Origin: Pseudomonas graminis
Lineage (GTDB): Bacteria; Pseudomonadota; Gammaproteobacteria; Pseudomonadales; Pseudomonadaceae
Length of the DNA: 64,000 bases
Assembly: GCF_900111735.1 (NCBI RefSeq)
Contig: NZ_FOHW01000026.1
Location: 18,096 to 82,095, forward strand
Direction of reading: 5' to 3'
Part shown: positions 23,301 to 32,620 of the stretch, in pieces
Layout of the letters: each line of letters begins with the position of its first letter
Position numbering within the stretch: position 1 is the stretch's first letter
Program-made: the position numbers and the translations under genes
Notes under the pieces: generated by a model
The model's database searches: none
The model's input: only the letters and a program-made list of their open reading frames with translations
Told to the model about the DNA's origin: nothing

Positions 23301-25886
23301 TGTTTCCTGCGGCACGGAGTTTTGTTCAAAGGCCTCCGCTAAATCCCCATCGCAATCTCGCTTGAAAAGAGCGATCGCACTTTCAACTTTCTTCGCATCG
23401 TTACCATCGAATATTGGCAGATCAAACTCGGTCAGGACCGCCAAAAAGGCCATGTACAGCACGGAAGAAGGTCGCGGCTCTTTAGGAAGGCTGCGTAACT
23501 TATTACAAGCGAATGCTATCGCTTGACGAAACACGTCTAATTCGATGTCACGTGGAATATCTCGGGCAAGCCTCGCGGCTTTCTGTCGCCCGTCAGAAAA
23601 AATCAGGACTTTACGGCCAGCGTTTGGGTATCGGGCGTCTGCCATCCGGCTCGCTGGCTGTCTTGCCATCTGGGTGCGAACCAAAGTAATAAAGGGAGCT
23701 TCACCCTTGGTAACGTGGTCCATGATTTTGGAAGGTTCGCCTCTGGCGTTTCTGATCCTACGGGTGCAGACAGGACAGTTGTCAAAGGTAATGTTATCGC
23801 CAACAGGCGTTTTATCTGGTACGCGGACCTTACGAAATCCCAAGCTATTTTCCGGACAGACATCTGTAAGGACGCCAGTCGCCATATGCAGCCACTTTTC
23901 GATATGTCGGCTTCTCGGGTGAGTAGTTTCCTCGACGAATATATCGATCGGCATAAGCGTAGTTACTCCACCGTCCGACAGAGGGCCACTTGGCTGGTGC
24001 CATACAAACTTCATGTCCTCGCTAACGTAGCCACGAACGAATGCTGCGCCGCAATCTCGATGGGTGAGGAACTCAAAGACACGCGCTCTGGAATCACAGT
24101 TGCATTGCGTCGAAGATTTCGTTTGGAAGCGACCAAGAGTTGTTGGGCCGTTATGATCGGCAAGCCGGCTTGAGCAGTTAGGGTCAACACATGCATAAAG
24201 CCCAGGCAAGCCTCGATGAAACAGATGAAGGCGAGTCGGCAAAAGCACCCGGCCATCTGAGCGTCTCTGCGCATGACTCCCCAAAGCAAGAAGCGCATCA
24301 GTTGCTTTATCCGCCTGTTGAACGGGGCAATCACCGAAAAGCTTACGGCTCAGGGCGTCCAACTGCTCCGCTTTACCTGACACTAATTCAATCAGCTTCT
24401 CTAACGGCCCGAAGCCGGTAAGATTTTCGAACAACCAGTCCCTTAGAGCCGCATGATCATTACCGGCAAATGACTTCCATCCAACCCGATTGCCTAGATC
24501 AAGGGCTGCGGCCGTCGCAGCCGGAAAATTATTGGCGATACCTTGAAATGCATCCAGATCGAAATCCGCCAGCGCTTCGATCTGATCAACAGTAACGGAA
24601 CGCTCATTCGACCGGGGCTCATGCGTACCTAAGATTACCCGGAAGCGCCGCGATGACTCCTCGAGCAACCCTGTAAGATCGCGGGCAAAACGCTCACCGT
24701 CCATTGCCGCAGTTTCACCGTTGCCAAGGCTCGCACTTGTCAAAATGCACCGCATCCGCTCCCGAGGAATATCGAGACGGGCGCATAGACGACGGATCAG
24801 AAGTGCGACTTCGGCACCGCCAGCACCTCGGTACATGTGAGCTTCGTCAAGGACCAGGATGAATTCATTCCGTTCATCGCTCTTCAACCAGTCTTTTGTT
24901 TGCTCGAAGATGTCACGCTCGATGGGCCGCATGAGCATGTATTCGAGCATGGAATAGTTAGTGACAAGCAGCTCAGGGCATCGGGTCTGCATCTCATCAC
25001 GAGTCATCAGTTCGCGATCGCCCGGTTGAGTCTTGAGGCGCCCCTTCCAATTTTTTGAAATGAATTCTTTGCCCATCCGCTTTCCGGACGCATAGGTTTT
25101 GGTCTGAACGGAGTCATCTCCGTAGAAGCCAACCAAATCCTTGCTCGGCCATCGTCCGATACGAGCTAAATCATGCTGAACTGCTGGAACAGTCGCGACT
25201 TTTTTGTAGAACTGTTCGAACAGAGGTTTGATGAAGCGCTCATCACGATCGGCTGAGCGCCGACCGGGGTATGGCGTTCGACCCGTGTAGCTACCGAAAC
25301 GGATAGGGGTGCTCCTGCCCTGAGCCAGGATACCAGCTGCATCCGGATTACCCAGGATTCGACGGATACGCGCCATCTGGTCGTTGACCAGCGCGTTCAT
25401 GGGATACAGCAGCATTGCTCTGCAGCCAGGCATCGCGGCAGAGTCCGGACGCTCCTCTCCCTCGACCGCAAGCGATCCAATAACGGGCATCAGAAAACTT
25501 TCAGTTTTACCTGAACCAGTACCCGTCGCGATCACAAGGTCCGCGGCTTCCTCCCCCAGAAATGCAGCCAATGCCTGAGACTGGTGTTCATAAGGACGGG
25601 GGTACAAACCGAGGCCCATTACCGAAAGTTTGCTCAGCGCCGATGCTGCGGCTTGCGGGATCGGAAGAGCATCGTAGGACTCCCCTATTTTATAGACCTG
25701 CGTCGCCTCAACATAAGGGGTTTGAGCAATGGTTTCGTTCGCCAGCAAGAGCGCGTGGCGTTCTCTGACCAAGCCTTCGTCCCGAATATGGTACTGAGCC
25801 TCGATATATTGCCTCAAACTGTCGGCTAGTCCTTTTGCTGTTTCATGTACACCAGTCGACTCAGCCGTCATGGACGTCCCACTCAT
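20352..25886 (-). CDS. druE: Druantia protein DruE, giant SF2 helicase with DUF1998 C-terminus
   Basis: 1844 residues, the size expected for DruE. Walker A GTGSGKT (122-128), DEAH (347-350), SASLGNG, and motif VI QRAGRAGR (1150-1157) define an SF2 helicase. A Cys-rich cluster, CTCETSCTECLNHFHNQH, around residues 1700-1715 is the DUF1998-type zinc site. Additional CxxC pairs occur throughout the middle. Type I Druantia (DruA-E) blocks diverse phages; DruE is the conserved motor of all Druantia types and the reaction is not settled. ATG 25886 overlaps the druD stop (TGATG), so translation is coupled. Last gene of the operon. Confidence 0.9.
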   Translation of the reverse strand: MSGTSMTAESTGVHETAKGLADSLRQYIEAQYHIRDEGLVRERHALLLANETIAQTPYVEATQVYKIGESYDALPIPQAAASALSKLSVMGLGLYPRPYEHQSQALAAFLGEEAADLVIATGTGSGKTESFLMPVIGSLAVEGEERPDSAAMPGCRAMLLYPMNALVNDQMARIRRILGNPDAAGILAQGRSTPIRFGSYTGRTPYPGRRSADRDERFIKPLFEQFYKKVATVPAVQHDLARIGRWPSKDLVGFYGDDSVQTKTYASGKRMGKEFISKNWKGRLKTQPGDRELMTRDEMQTRCPELLVTNYSMLEYMLMRPIERDIFEQTKDWLKSDERNEFILVLDEAHMYRGAGGAEVALLIRRLCARLDIPRERMRCILTSASLGNGETAAMDGERFARDLTGLLEESSRRFRVILGTHEPRSNERSVTVDQIEALADFDLDAFQGIANNFPAATAAALDLGNRVGWKSFAGNDHAALRDWLFENLTGFGPLEKLIELVSGKAEQLDALSRKLFGDCPVQQADKATDALLALGSHAQRRSDGRVLLPTRLHLFHRGLPGLYACVDPNCSSRLADHNGPTTLGRFQTKSSTQCNCDSRARVFEFLTHRDCGAAFVRGYVSEDMKFVWHQPSGPLSDGGVTTLMPIDIFVEETTHPRSRHIEKWLHMATGVLTDVCPENSLGFRKVRVPDKTPVGDNITFDNCPVCTRRIRNARGEPSKIMDHVTKGEAPFITLVRTQMARQPASRMADARYPNAGRKVLIFSDGRQKAARLARDIPRDIELDVFRQAIAFACNKLRSLPKEPRPSSVLYMAFLAVLTEFDLPIFDGNDAKKVESAIALFKRDCDGDLAEAFEQNSVPQETPSRYKIALLKLLCSSYYSLSGTTVGFVEPAAQKLKKIGQDLTSAGILLSDGDLRALAVGWIESLLQDFAFDKAIDPIYRYKAAGYPKQPWGSNGKFDKPLRASLMAHFGVTSTTLDSIEATFCRHLAEDESGVWFLSPNSLALVVDLDHVWAQCSQCTALTSFALAGKICLACGSDTAVLVDPATSDYVNARKGFWRRPVWEALQPGARLSNLSVEEHTAQLSNRDRSKVHATTELYELRFQDVLIDPKDRPIDVLSCTTTMEVGVDIGSLVAVALRNVPPQRENYQQRAGRAGRRGSSVSTVVTYSQNGPHDSHYFLNPRHIVAGPPRTPEIKVDNAKIARRHVHAYLFQTFFHEVMAQTPNLSVEKTSLLQKSLGSTQDFFFGSANTELNLHSFESWVSKNVLDANAPLKTSVIAWLPPSLDTRGLSLVEWLQNTAESLIESLRDLAAELPRETVAITDLDADEENPVGETLDPVIEQKELLEFLFFHGLLPSYAFPTSLCSFLVEKIVRGTGMPEVQTLQRPQQSIAKALSEYAPGRLIVIDRKTYRSGGVFADMPTSAVNRAIPLFDDAKLHVHCKSCSFVRNPNKLGGNGGVCPVCNGELTEEQMILPQVFGPERADDLPEDDREQEITFATMAQFPQAVDPENFSFRDCGPNASYTHATDQTLVTVNRGRQGAEQGGFSVCVECGHASVYDQQSQVGAHDRPYKLLGPKGTPLTCSGKFAKVILGHDFKTDLLLLRLKIAEPLATNTVDVVVLQMLEDALHSVAEALRLAASRHRQLDLDPSEFGSGFRIEPALQDSVRTLEVFLYDTLAGGAGYAEIAARHMPEILEDTIQLLETCTCETSCTECLNHFHNQHLQHRLDRNLGATLLRYAVWGEEPVCSSPEEQADTLSQLRASLELDGYRCTAVKDESMPLLVERDGKRVAVGCFPGLINTPEFRHSVADAFGVQGHVVLNEYLLRSDLPGAHLRVKRCFNEGL

Positions 25887-26920
25887 CAGATCCCTCCTTC
25901 CGCGCCTTGGCGCTCCACCAAAACAATGCCCAGTCCATCGAGCGCGCTTCGCACGATAGGTAGTGCTTCAATAGGTATTACATGTTGTCTCAAGCCCGGA
26001 TGCGCACCTGCAGGCGCGGCCATTTCCCAACCAATCAGCAGAGCCTTGGCTTCAGCAGATGGCAGCCGGCGGTACAGGCGTAACCGGACAAATCCTTGGT
26101 ATGTCTCGGCCTCCACTTTTGTGGGGCGGCCAGCCTGTTGGTCCAAATAAAAGCGAAGCCGTCTGGCATCCTGCGATTTAATGGACGCAAAACGTTGCAG
26201 CCGCCCGCGATAGAAGGCCCCCACAAAATATGAAGTCATCGTCCCGGTTGGATATTTGGCCAAAAAAGTCCCTTGGGCGTTGAGAGCGCCCGGAAGCGCA
26301 ACCCATCCCCCATTGAGGTAAACCATGATCTCTGCCAACTCGTCGATAGGGGGACCAAACCGCTCGCTCGCCTCATGAATTAATCTGGCTGACCAAACCT
26401 CAAGCCCTTCCATCGGGGCACCTATCCAGTCACTGGCGTCGCAGATATCCAGCCACCCCTCGCACATGGCCTTGGCGACCAGCCGCGCTCGGCCACACGC
26501 GCGGGTCTGAACACCGCGAGGGAAAGCCTGAGAGGGACCTCCTCCGACTATGACTACGTCGCTGGCTGCGGCCCTGATTGCCAGGGGTTTAGGGGTTAAC
26601 CATCCATTTGCCACCCTTACCAAATCCCCCAACTCACCTAGACTGTTCAAGACGCTCAACACCCCGGGCCGAGCCTCAGCGTCTTCCGAAAGGTTCGGCC
26701 AGATTGGCGAGAGGCGTTTGCGCACGAGGCTAGTCAAACTCAGCGATGCGGCAGGCTCCCAAGGATCGTTATCTGCCAAGGGCAGCGAGCACATATAGGA
26801 TGCAGCCCTCAGACATTCTGAGATCGCCGAGATGCGCAGCCCCTCCCCATTCACTTTGCAGCCGATTCCGGCGGCGATGACCCTCTTGGCGTCATTGTCG
26901 GAGAGCGCCTGCCACTTCAT
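25886..26920 (-). CDS. druD: Druantia protein DruD
   Basis: 344 residues. No catalytic motif can be named; the protein is mixed alpha/beta with a conserved-looking middle (VVIVGGGPSQAFPRGVQTRACG, residues about 122-143, cited in part) and a C-terminal HVIPIEALPIVRSALDG. It is assigned by position and size, between druC and druE. The druC stop (TAG) and the druD ATG are directly adjacent, and its own stop overlaps the druE ATG, so all three are one translationally coupled unit. Confidence 0.75.
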   Translation of the reverse strand: MKWQALSDNDAKRVIAAGIGCKVNGEGLRISAISECLRAASYMCSLPLADNDPWEPAASLSLTSLVRKRLSPIWPNLSEDAEARPGVLSVLNSLGELGDLVRVANGWLTPKPLAIRAAASDVVIVGGGPSQAFPRGVQTRACGRARLVAKAMCEGWLDICDASDWIGAPMEGLEVWSARLIHEASERFGPPIDELAEIMVYLNGGWVALPGALNAQGTFLAKYPTGTMTSYFVGAFYRGRLQRFASIKSQDARRLRFYLDQQAGRPTKVEAETYQGFVRLRLYRRLPSAEAKALLIGWEMAAPAGAHPGLRQHVIPIEALPIVRSALDGLGIVLVERQGAEGGI

Positions 26921-28813
26921 CTATGCGTCCTCAAGGTGAGAAGACTCAGCTTGCTGCTGAGCGAGAATGCGCTCCGCAACGGCGGCGATATTCTCGAACG
27001 GACCACCAGAGGTTTTTGCCCAGGGGCAGGCCCAGAACATGAGCATCGAGTGCAAATCACCTCCCTCACTACCGCCGGGCGTAGACCTCAGTTGTAGATA
27101 AGCTCGATAAGCACTTCGAGTCCAAAGATTGCCGGGGTTAAAACTCGACTCGTCGAGCAACTCTTGTAAGTCAGGAATCAGACTACTCGGCGTTTCATTG
27201 CTGAACCCCTCAAGCTGATCCCACGATTTGCTCCTCAAACAGCCATATTTCAGGCTCGGCAGCCTCGAAGACACTCCTCTCATTTGCAGGCTATCTGTAT
27301 TGATAACAGGCCCCAACTCGGCAAGAGTGCCGCCGTCCGGGAATGCCGCAGGTCCCTGCGCCCAAGAACTGATGAGGGCCAGGCTGTGATTGGTAGCGAT
27401 GGATAACTGGCGGCGAGTGACAACGTCTCGGATCGCAGTGCCATATATCTCGAAAGCGGATCGGTTAGCGCCCTTCAACAGCAGACAACCCGAGGTGCCG
27501 GCAGCTTCGTCAAAACAGTCACTCGCCGCCTCCTCCGAAATAAGTCCGACCGGCACTCGCCACTCGTGAAATGTCGGCCCCCCCACTGCTGCCGCTACGG
27601 CATCTGCTACGAAATCGGCCAGTGATCCTGAAAACTGAATCATCTGTCCAGACGCTAGCCCAGCCACAACAACCCGAGCAACGGATATCGCTGCCCCTTT
27701 TACTATTCCACTTGCCTGGAGATTGCATGCGATAAGTTCACACGCGTTTTCGACAGTACGGATCTCGACAATTGGCCCCTGGGCTTCGACCTCTAACAAA
27801 CGAACTTGCTGCTGCCCGTGGCCCGACCCAGAACCCAACTTGTTCAGGTTGGTCTGCAGGCTCTCCATCCGTTCAGATAGCACTGCCACCGCTTCGGCGG
27901 ATTGAGCCCAGTCAGGGGCTTGCAGATTAATCTGGTCCACCAGACCTTTGAGCTCCAAGACCTGAGTTGAGGCCTCATCCCAAATTGTGGCTTGGTCAGA
28001 AAGCGCGTTTAGTTTCTGCGTGGCGAGCTCGACCCTGTCATCCGTAGACGCTAACGCCTCCGTATTTTTTCGTCCCACGTAATCAAGTGCCTGAACAGCT
28101 TCGGCTAGTTGCTCAGTGAGCTCAGCGGACGTATTAAACTCAGCGCGTAGATCGGCAGCCTCGCTAACCGCCCCCTGAATGCGTACGGAAACGTCTTCGA
28201 CATTTTTGAGGAGCGATGACATTGCCGATTCAAGCAACTCAATGTGCTCAGCAACCTCCTCCGCTGCCGTTTCGGCAATCTCGAAGTAGCCTTCAATCTT
28301 GTCCAAACGCCCTGGCAAGCCATCGATCATTCTGTCGCGGGCAAGGGTGGACTCCGGACGAAATCTTCCCAATGCTGCTTGCGTATCAGCATGATCGGCA
28401 AAGCCACTGAACGCGATTAAGCGCTCCAGGATCTCCCGAGGGGCGTCCGGAAACTTGTTCGCCATCGTCTCAATGAAGATTGGAGCTGCGTCGGCTTGCG
28501 GAGCAGATCGGTCACCTGCGGGAAAATCTTCACCTAACCGATTTATCGCCCAAGCCACCCAGAAGTTAGCAAACGTTTTCCAGTCTGCATCTCCCTTCTG
28601 ACCGCTTTGGGGATGGAGAATGTGCCCTATAAGACGTCTCTGCTTCTCTTTGAACTCAGGAGGCGAGCTTCTTCGGAATCCGGAGATAGGAGGCTGGCGG
28701 TCGTAGTAATTCTTTCGGTAAGTGTGCGGGACCTCCTCAATAAACTCAGCGATTTTTGCGAGTCCAAATGCAGAGATACGCTCCCTTGCTTCTTGGCCAT
28801 ATTGGTAACTCAT
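26921..28813 (-). CDS. druC: Druantia protein DruC, coiled-coil
   Basis: 630 residues. The first 150 residues are globular and basic. Residues about 170-330 form long coiled coils (EVAEHIELLESAMSSLLKN and LVDQINLQAPDWAQSAEAV are examples), and the rest is a globular C-terminal part. The start ATG overlaps the druB stop as ATGA. Assignment as DruC rests on the order DUF4338-B-C-D-helicase and on matching size; no enzymatic motif is visible. It may serve as a scaffold between DNA-sensing and helicase subunits (inference). Confidence 0.78.
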   Translation of the reverse strand: MSYQYGQEARERISAFGLAKIAEFIEEVPHTYRKNYYDRQPPISGFRRSSPPEFKEKQRRLIGHILHPQSGQKGDADWKTFANFWVAWAINRLGEDFPAGDRSAPQADAAPIFIETMANKFPDAPREILERLIAFSGFADHADTQAALGRFRPESTLARDRMIDGLPGRLDKIEGYFEIAETAAEEVAEHIELLESAMSSLLKNVEDVSVRIQGAVSEAADLRAEFNTSAELTEQLAEAVQALDYVGRKNTEALASTDDRVELATQKLNALSDQATIWDEASTQVLELKGLVDQINLQAPDWAQSAEAVAVLSERMESLQTNLNKLGSGSGHGQQQVRLLEVEAQGPIVEIRTVENACELIACNLQASGIVKGAAISVARVVVAGLASGQMIQFSGSLADFVADAVAAAVGGPTFHEWRVPVGLISEEAASDCFDEAAGTSGCLLLKGANRSAFEIYGTAIRDVVTRRQLSIATNHSLALISSWAQGPAAFPDGGTLAELGPVINTDSLQMRGVSSRLPSLKYGCLRSKSWDQLEGFSNETPSSLIPDLQELLDESSFNPGNLWTRSAYRAYLQLRSTPGGSEGGDLHSMLMFWACPWAKTSGGPFENIAAVAERILAQQQAESSHLEDA

Positions 28814-30474
28814 GACGAGACACCTTCCCCTGAATGTGTGACTTCAAATCCACTGGCGAGGATTTCCCTCGCGAGGACCCGGTAGTTCGGCAATAGCGCT
28901 GACTGAGGTTTAGCGGCGTAAAAGGCCAAGACCAGCATGGCGTCGTCCGCATTCCCTCCCATGGGCCCACTACCTAGCAGTTGAGATAGAAAGCTGCGCA
29001 CTCTTGACCGCACAGAGTGATTCAGCATTAACGGCGCCTTGCTGATTAGCGGGGACTGGACTCCCATACAACGCAGCCGCCCAAACCCTCCAAACTCAAG
29101 ATCGACATGGGATGAGGAGTCGCGGAGGCGTTCAAGAACGGTGCAATGCGCATCATTCGGTAACAACCGCTGGTGCGAACTATGGGGAGCCAGATCGTCG
29201 CCTGACGACAGCTCGACGCTAATTGGCGTTGCTCCAATTTCTGAGTGAAGTCGACCAGTCGCACCGGGCGGCATCGCAAGATAATCGAGCGTCATCTGCT
29301 GCAGTCGCACCAACTCTACGAGCGCTTTGCACTTGCGGGTACCAAAGGGCACGATCAAGTGCACGCCCTCAGGTGAAGTGAATGCCATTTCTAGTCCAGG
29401 GAGGTCCAAAGTCGTTCTTGTCTTCAGTGTTCGGAAGAAGAATTTCTCAGCCTCGGAAGTCTCTGATTTGGCGACCCGAAAATGCTCTTGACTGCCCGGC
29501 GTCAAAGTAAATAACGCGGGCGATCGTTCGACTCCTATCGCGGCAATCCTGTTTGCGCCGCCAAAAACGAGCATACTTGGCCCTGCGTCTTGCGGGCCTA
29601 CGGGCATCATATTGGCAGCGAGTATTAACGAACTTGAATCGATACATTCGATAGCGTTGACGCTGGCGTTTCTCGCTAGGAAAGGCCAGACAGTGGTGAT
29701 GCTCGGTACCGGTGGATTGACTATAAGCCCGGTAAAAGCCTGGAGCCAATCTGTGCATTCCTCGGACGGATCTTCAGGAACGGTAATTAGAGCGAGGCTC
29801 CAGCCTCTTCTACTTTGAAACCTGTCTGGAACAAGCTCACTCGGAAAATCGGGGAACACAGGCTCTTTCCACAAGAGAGCATACGTCTCTGCCCCTCTGA
29901 GCTCATGTGCCCTGGGAAATCCCATCGCGTCGCCACGCCCCGAGGCCGTGAATACCGCAGCTCCCAAGGATGGAAGTCCACGGCACTCACGCTCTACGCT
30001 CTCGACATAATATCGATCCGGTTGGCCGTCGAATGAAACGATCCGAAAATTGTCCGTTGAGAGCTCGGCCGTGATCCGGGAACCACTGGCCATCCCCAGC
30101 ATGTTGATGTTCTGTAACCTGCCGCCCACATCGACTGTGATGGTGCCATTGCACGCGCGGCACGACGGCAGGGTCAACTCCAGATACCAAGCCGCCCGAT
30201 TCCTTCCTTTGTCAATTCTTAGCCGAAGCTCCATCCGCCGCTTGGTCAGGACGGCAAAGGCACCACCCGGCAAGTTCTGTCCGTATAGACCTGGCGCAAA
30301 GTTTTCACATTGGGCAGTTCCTGTGCCGGGCCAGTGAGCAAAGTATTTTTTGCGTTTGAGCCCAGCGCGATGGCTCACCCTAGCTTGGCAAATTGGGCAG
30401 CTATAGAATCCACCACCAACCACGCTTTCAGCCGACTCGACCTTATTTGTTATCTTGTTAACGGCATAGTCCAA
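28810..30474 (-). CDS. druB: Druantia protein DruB, zinc-finger N-terminus
   Basis: 554 residues if translation begins at TTG 30474, which has AAGGGG seven bases upstream and leaves a 19-base gap after the druA stop. A TTG at 30576 would give 588 residues but overlap druA by 83 bases and lacks a good binding site. The N-terminus holds CPIC...HRAGLKRKKYFAHWPG...C, a pattern like the zinc finger of CoiA-type proteins. The rest is beta-rich and not recognised. A second CxxC (PSCRACNG) follows near residue 110. Assigned DruB by operon order. Confidence 0.75.
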   Translation of the reverse strand: MDYAVNKITNKVESAESVVGGGFYSCPICQARVSHRAGLKRKKYFAHWPGTGTAQCENFAPGLYGQNLPGGAFAVLTKRRMELRLRIDKGRNRAAWYLELTLPSCRACNGTITVDVGGRLQNINMLGMASGSRITAELSTDNFRIVSFDGQPDRYYVESVERECRGLPSLGAAVFTASGRGDAMGFPRAHELRGAETYALLWKEPVFPDFPSELVPDRFQSRRGWSLALITVPEDPSEECTDWLQAFTGLIVNPPVPSITTVWPFLARNASVNAIECIDSSSLILAANMMPVGPQDAGPSMLVFGGANRIAAIGVERSPALFTLTPGSQEHFRVAKSETSEAEKFFFRTLKTRTTLDLPGLEMAFTSPEGVHLIVPFGTRKCKALVELVRLQQMTLDYLAMPPGATGRLHSEIGATPISVELSSGDDLAPHSSHQRLLPNDAHCTVLERLRDSSSHVDLEFGGFGRLRCMGVQSPLISKAPLMLNHSVRSRVRSFLSQLLGSGPMGGNADDAMLVLAFYAAKPQSALLPNYRVLAREILASGFEVTHSGEGVSS

Positions 30475-30493
30475 CGCAGTTCCCCTTGCGTCT

Positions 30494-31726
30494 CTAATTT
30501 CGGTAGGTCGAGCCGAATGCCTTCCCCAACTCCATCTGTGTTCGGAGTAGGTGAGCTTGATTGCCAAATAAGTCAATCAGATCGCTAGACTTCCAGTACT
30601 TGAAATCCGGCACGTTTTTGCTCCGCGGAATGACCCATCGATCTAACGCCATATCAGCGATCTGTTCAACGGATTGAAGAGAACTTACGTCTGGCTGACC
30701 TTTTCCGGTGTGCAAAATGCTGACCGCATTAGAGGCGAGTTGGCATATAAAAACTTCGCGTTGAATGCCATGGCGCATCAGATCGTCTTTAAAGCCCAGA
30801 GCTGCCAAGGCTGCACGGGTGGTCCGCAACCGCCAATTCGGCCCTTGTCCGTACGCGTGCTGGTCTGCGTAGGTATGATCGATATAACGCAGATAGTCTC
30901 GCAACTCGGTGAACAGCCAGTCGGGGATATGAAAATGCCCCCACCCCCCGGTGTATCCTATCGACTTAAGGTATTCCGTTCCGTTGAGCTTCAGCCTGTT
31001 GTACACCGAGGACCGCCCCATCGACGAAGTCGTGACGATCGCCATCAAGCGAGCTTTTTTTTCTTGCTGCGAGATGATGCCCGTGGAGGCACCATACGTC
31101 TGCGCGAAATCATCATAGAGATCACGACTGCGGAGCAGACAGGCAACCAGCTTACCGCCCAGAAGCGAGTTGTACGGAGGAATAGCTCCGAGCACATACG
31201 CGTCCATGATGTTCACCAATCTGGCGCCACGATCGTGCGTGTTCCAACCGATGAACTTGTCCCGCACGCCTAGGTTGAAAACTGGGTCACCGATGGCAAT
31301 GATGCCCATCAGCTTTCCATTGCTCTGGTCCCAGACGAGATAACGAAGGCGGCGCCCGAATCCGTTAGAGACAGGCACTGACCATGACAGTGCAGCTAGC
31401 CTAAACAAGTCGCTTTGCCAGGTGCTAGATGACACGCGCTCCAAAACCGGCGAGATTTTCTCTGGATTGACGTCTAAGCCCGATGCGAAATAGTGCATCA
31501 GTTTGCCGCTTTTCTTGGTGACAAAATTTTCGCTGGCGATGAGACGCTCTTCGCGTTGAGCACTGTGCAGAGTGCGGATAGCGTCCTTGCCATTCCCTGG
31601 TGGACGCAAAGCGCCCTCATCGGTCTTGGTGAACCCTAGGAAATGCAAGTGCTCACGAAGCTTTCGCTTAAGGTTCGCTTCGCGGAGGTTAACGCCGATA
31701 ATGATCGCGTCGCCTTTTTTAGGCAT
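30494..31726 (-). CDS. druA: Druantia protein DruA (DUF4338)
   Basis: 410 residues from ATG 31726 with AGGAAG six bases upstream. Sequence blocks such as RRLRYLVWDQSNGKLMGIIAIGDP (residues about 125-148, cited in part), FIGWN, NIMDAYVLGAIPPYN and LLGGKLVACLLRS are characteristic of DUF4338, the defining domain of DruA. First gene of the minus-strand operon druA-B-C-D-E, with all gaps 19 bases or less. DUF4338 together with a giant DUF1998 helicase identifies Druantia type I and excludes DISARM or Dpd. Base composition is close to that of the element. Confidence 0.9.
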   Translation of the reverse strand: MPKKGDAIIIGVNLREANLKRKLREHLHFLGFTKTDEGALRPPGNGKDAIRTLHSAQREERLIASENFVTKKSGKLMHYFASGLDVNPEKISPVLERVSSSTWQSDLFRLAALSWSVPVSNGFGRRLRYLVWDQSNGKLMGIIAIGDPVFNLGVRDKFIGWNTHDRGARLVNIMDAYVLGAIPPYNSLLGGKLVACLLRSRDLYDDFAQTYGASTGIISQQEKKARLMAIVTTSSMGRSSVYNRLKLNGTEYLKSIGYTGGWGHFHIPDWLFTELRDYLRYIDHTYADQHAYGQGPNWRLRTTRAALAALGFKDDLMRHGIQREVFICQLASNAVSILHTGKGQPDVSSLQSVEQIADMALDRWVIPRSKNVPDFKYWKSSDLIDLFGNQAHLLRTQMELGKAFGSTYRN

Positions 31727-32620
31727 GTGTCGCTTCCTGCTAACGGTTAATCCAATTGAGCCTAAGAAGCCGAATACATCGGCGGTCGAGGTAACGGATA
31801 TTCACTAAAACTCGGGGCGGTTAACCCGATAAATACAACCATTGGAGCTGCCTGGCACCCTCGCCGTTATTTCCCGCCAAAATACACGTGATGGGCGTGC
31901 GGCATGAACTACCTAACCACACTCCTAGACCAATTTGACTCACAGATGCTCCAGCCGAAGACGGTCCTGTGCAGCGCGCGCGGATGGTACATGCCGCACG
32001 GTGCCTTATAAAGTCAAAGCGCCGCGCCTGCTGTCGAGACAGGAGATTGGCATCCCAGTGGCCTTCTAGGCAGCCCATACCTGACCAGCTTTTGTGCGGC
32101 ACCGGTAGCCGTCGATAAAGAGCATGTGCTGAACAGGAAAAGATGGATCCAAACACAATTGAGCGATTTGAGCGAGAAACATTTCAGCTCGTTCTGAGTG
32201 ATGCGATCTCTGGATCCCGCCCCGAGGTAATCTCGCCCCGAAACGAGCCTCGCATTAATTAGTGAATAGCGGATCTACTGTCACGCCGATAAGGGTTCAA
32301 CGACGGCAAGCGCTGCGTCAACCCATCCTGACCGGCGAGCAGAAACCGCAAACCGTCCGCCTGGCCGATCGGCTGGGCCGGAACAGGAGCGGAAGCTCAG
32401 CAGAGAGGCATGGGCTGGGATTGCAGTGAGTGTGCGGCTAGAGGAGCCATCCGTGACTGGAACTGGAGGACTGAGTTCGCACTTTGGCGACCGCGCCGGC
32501 TCTAGCTGACTGACGGACGGGAAAGCTCTCTCAAATTCCCCGCCCGCGCAAAACCTATTTCCCACTGCGCCCAAAAGCCCCTCTTGAGACTGTGTGCCCC
32601 GCTATCGCGCGAGGACGCTC
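31727..32620. other. divergent intergenic between Druantia and conjugation operon
   Basis: Nearly 900 bases without a supported gene. The 111-residue (31821-32156) and 97-residue (32281-32574) minus-strand frames lack ribosome binding sites and coding-like composition. It should contain the leftward druA promoter near 31730-31850 and a rightward promoter for the conjugation genes near 32450-32600; I cannot fix either. No att-like repeat flanking Druantia was found by eye. Confidence 0.45.

Noticed and set aside
20352..25886. DISARM drmA or Dpd helicase for the DUF1998 protein
   Set aside because: The operon begins with DUF4338 (DruA) and has no drmB, drmC or methyltransferase nearby; size and order fit Druantia type I.
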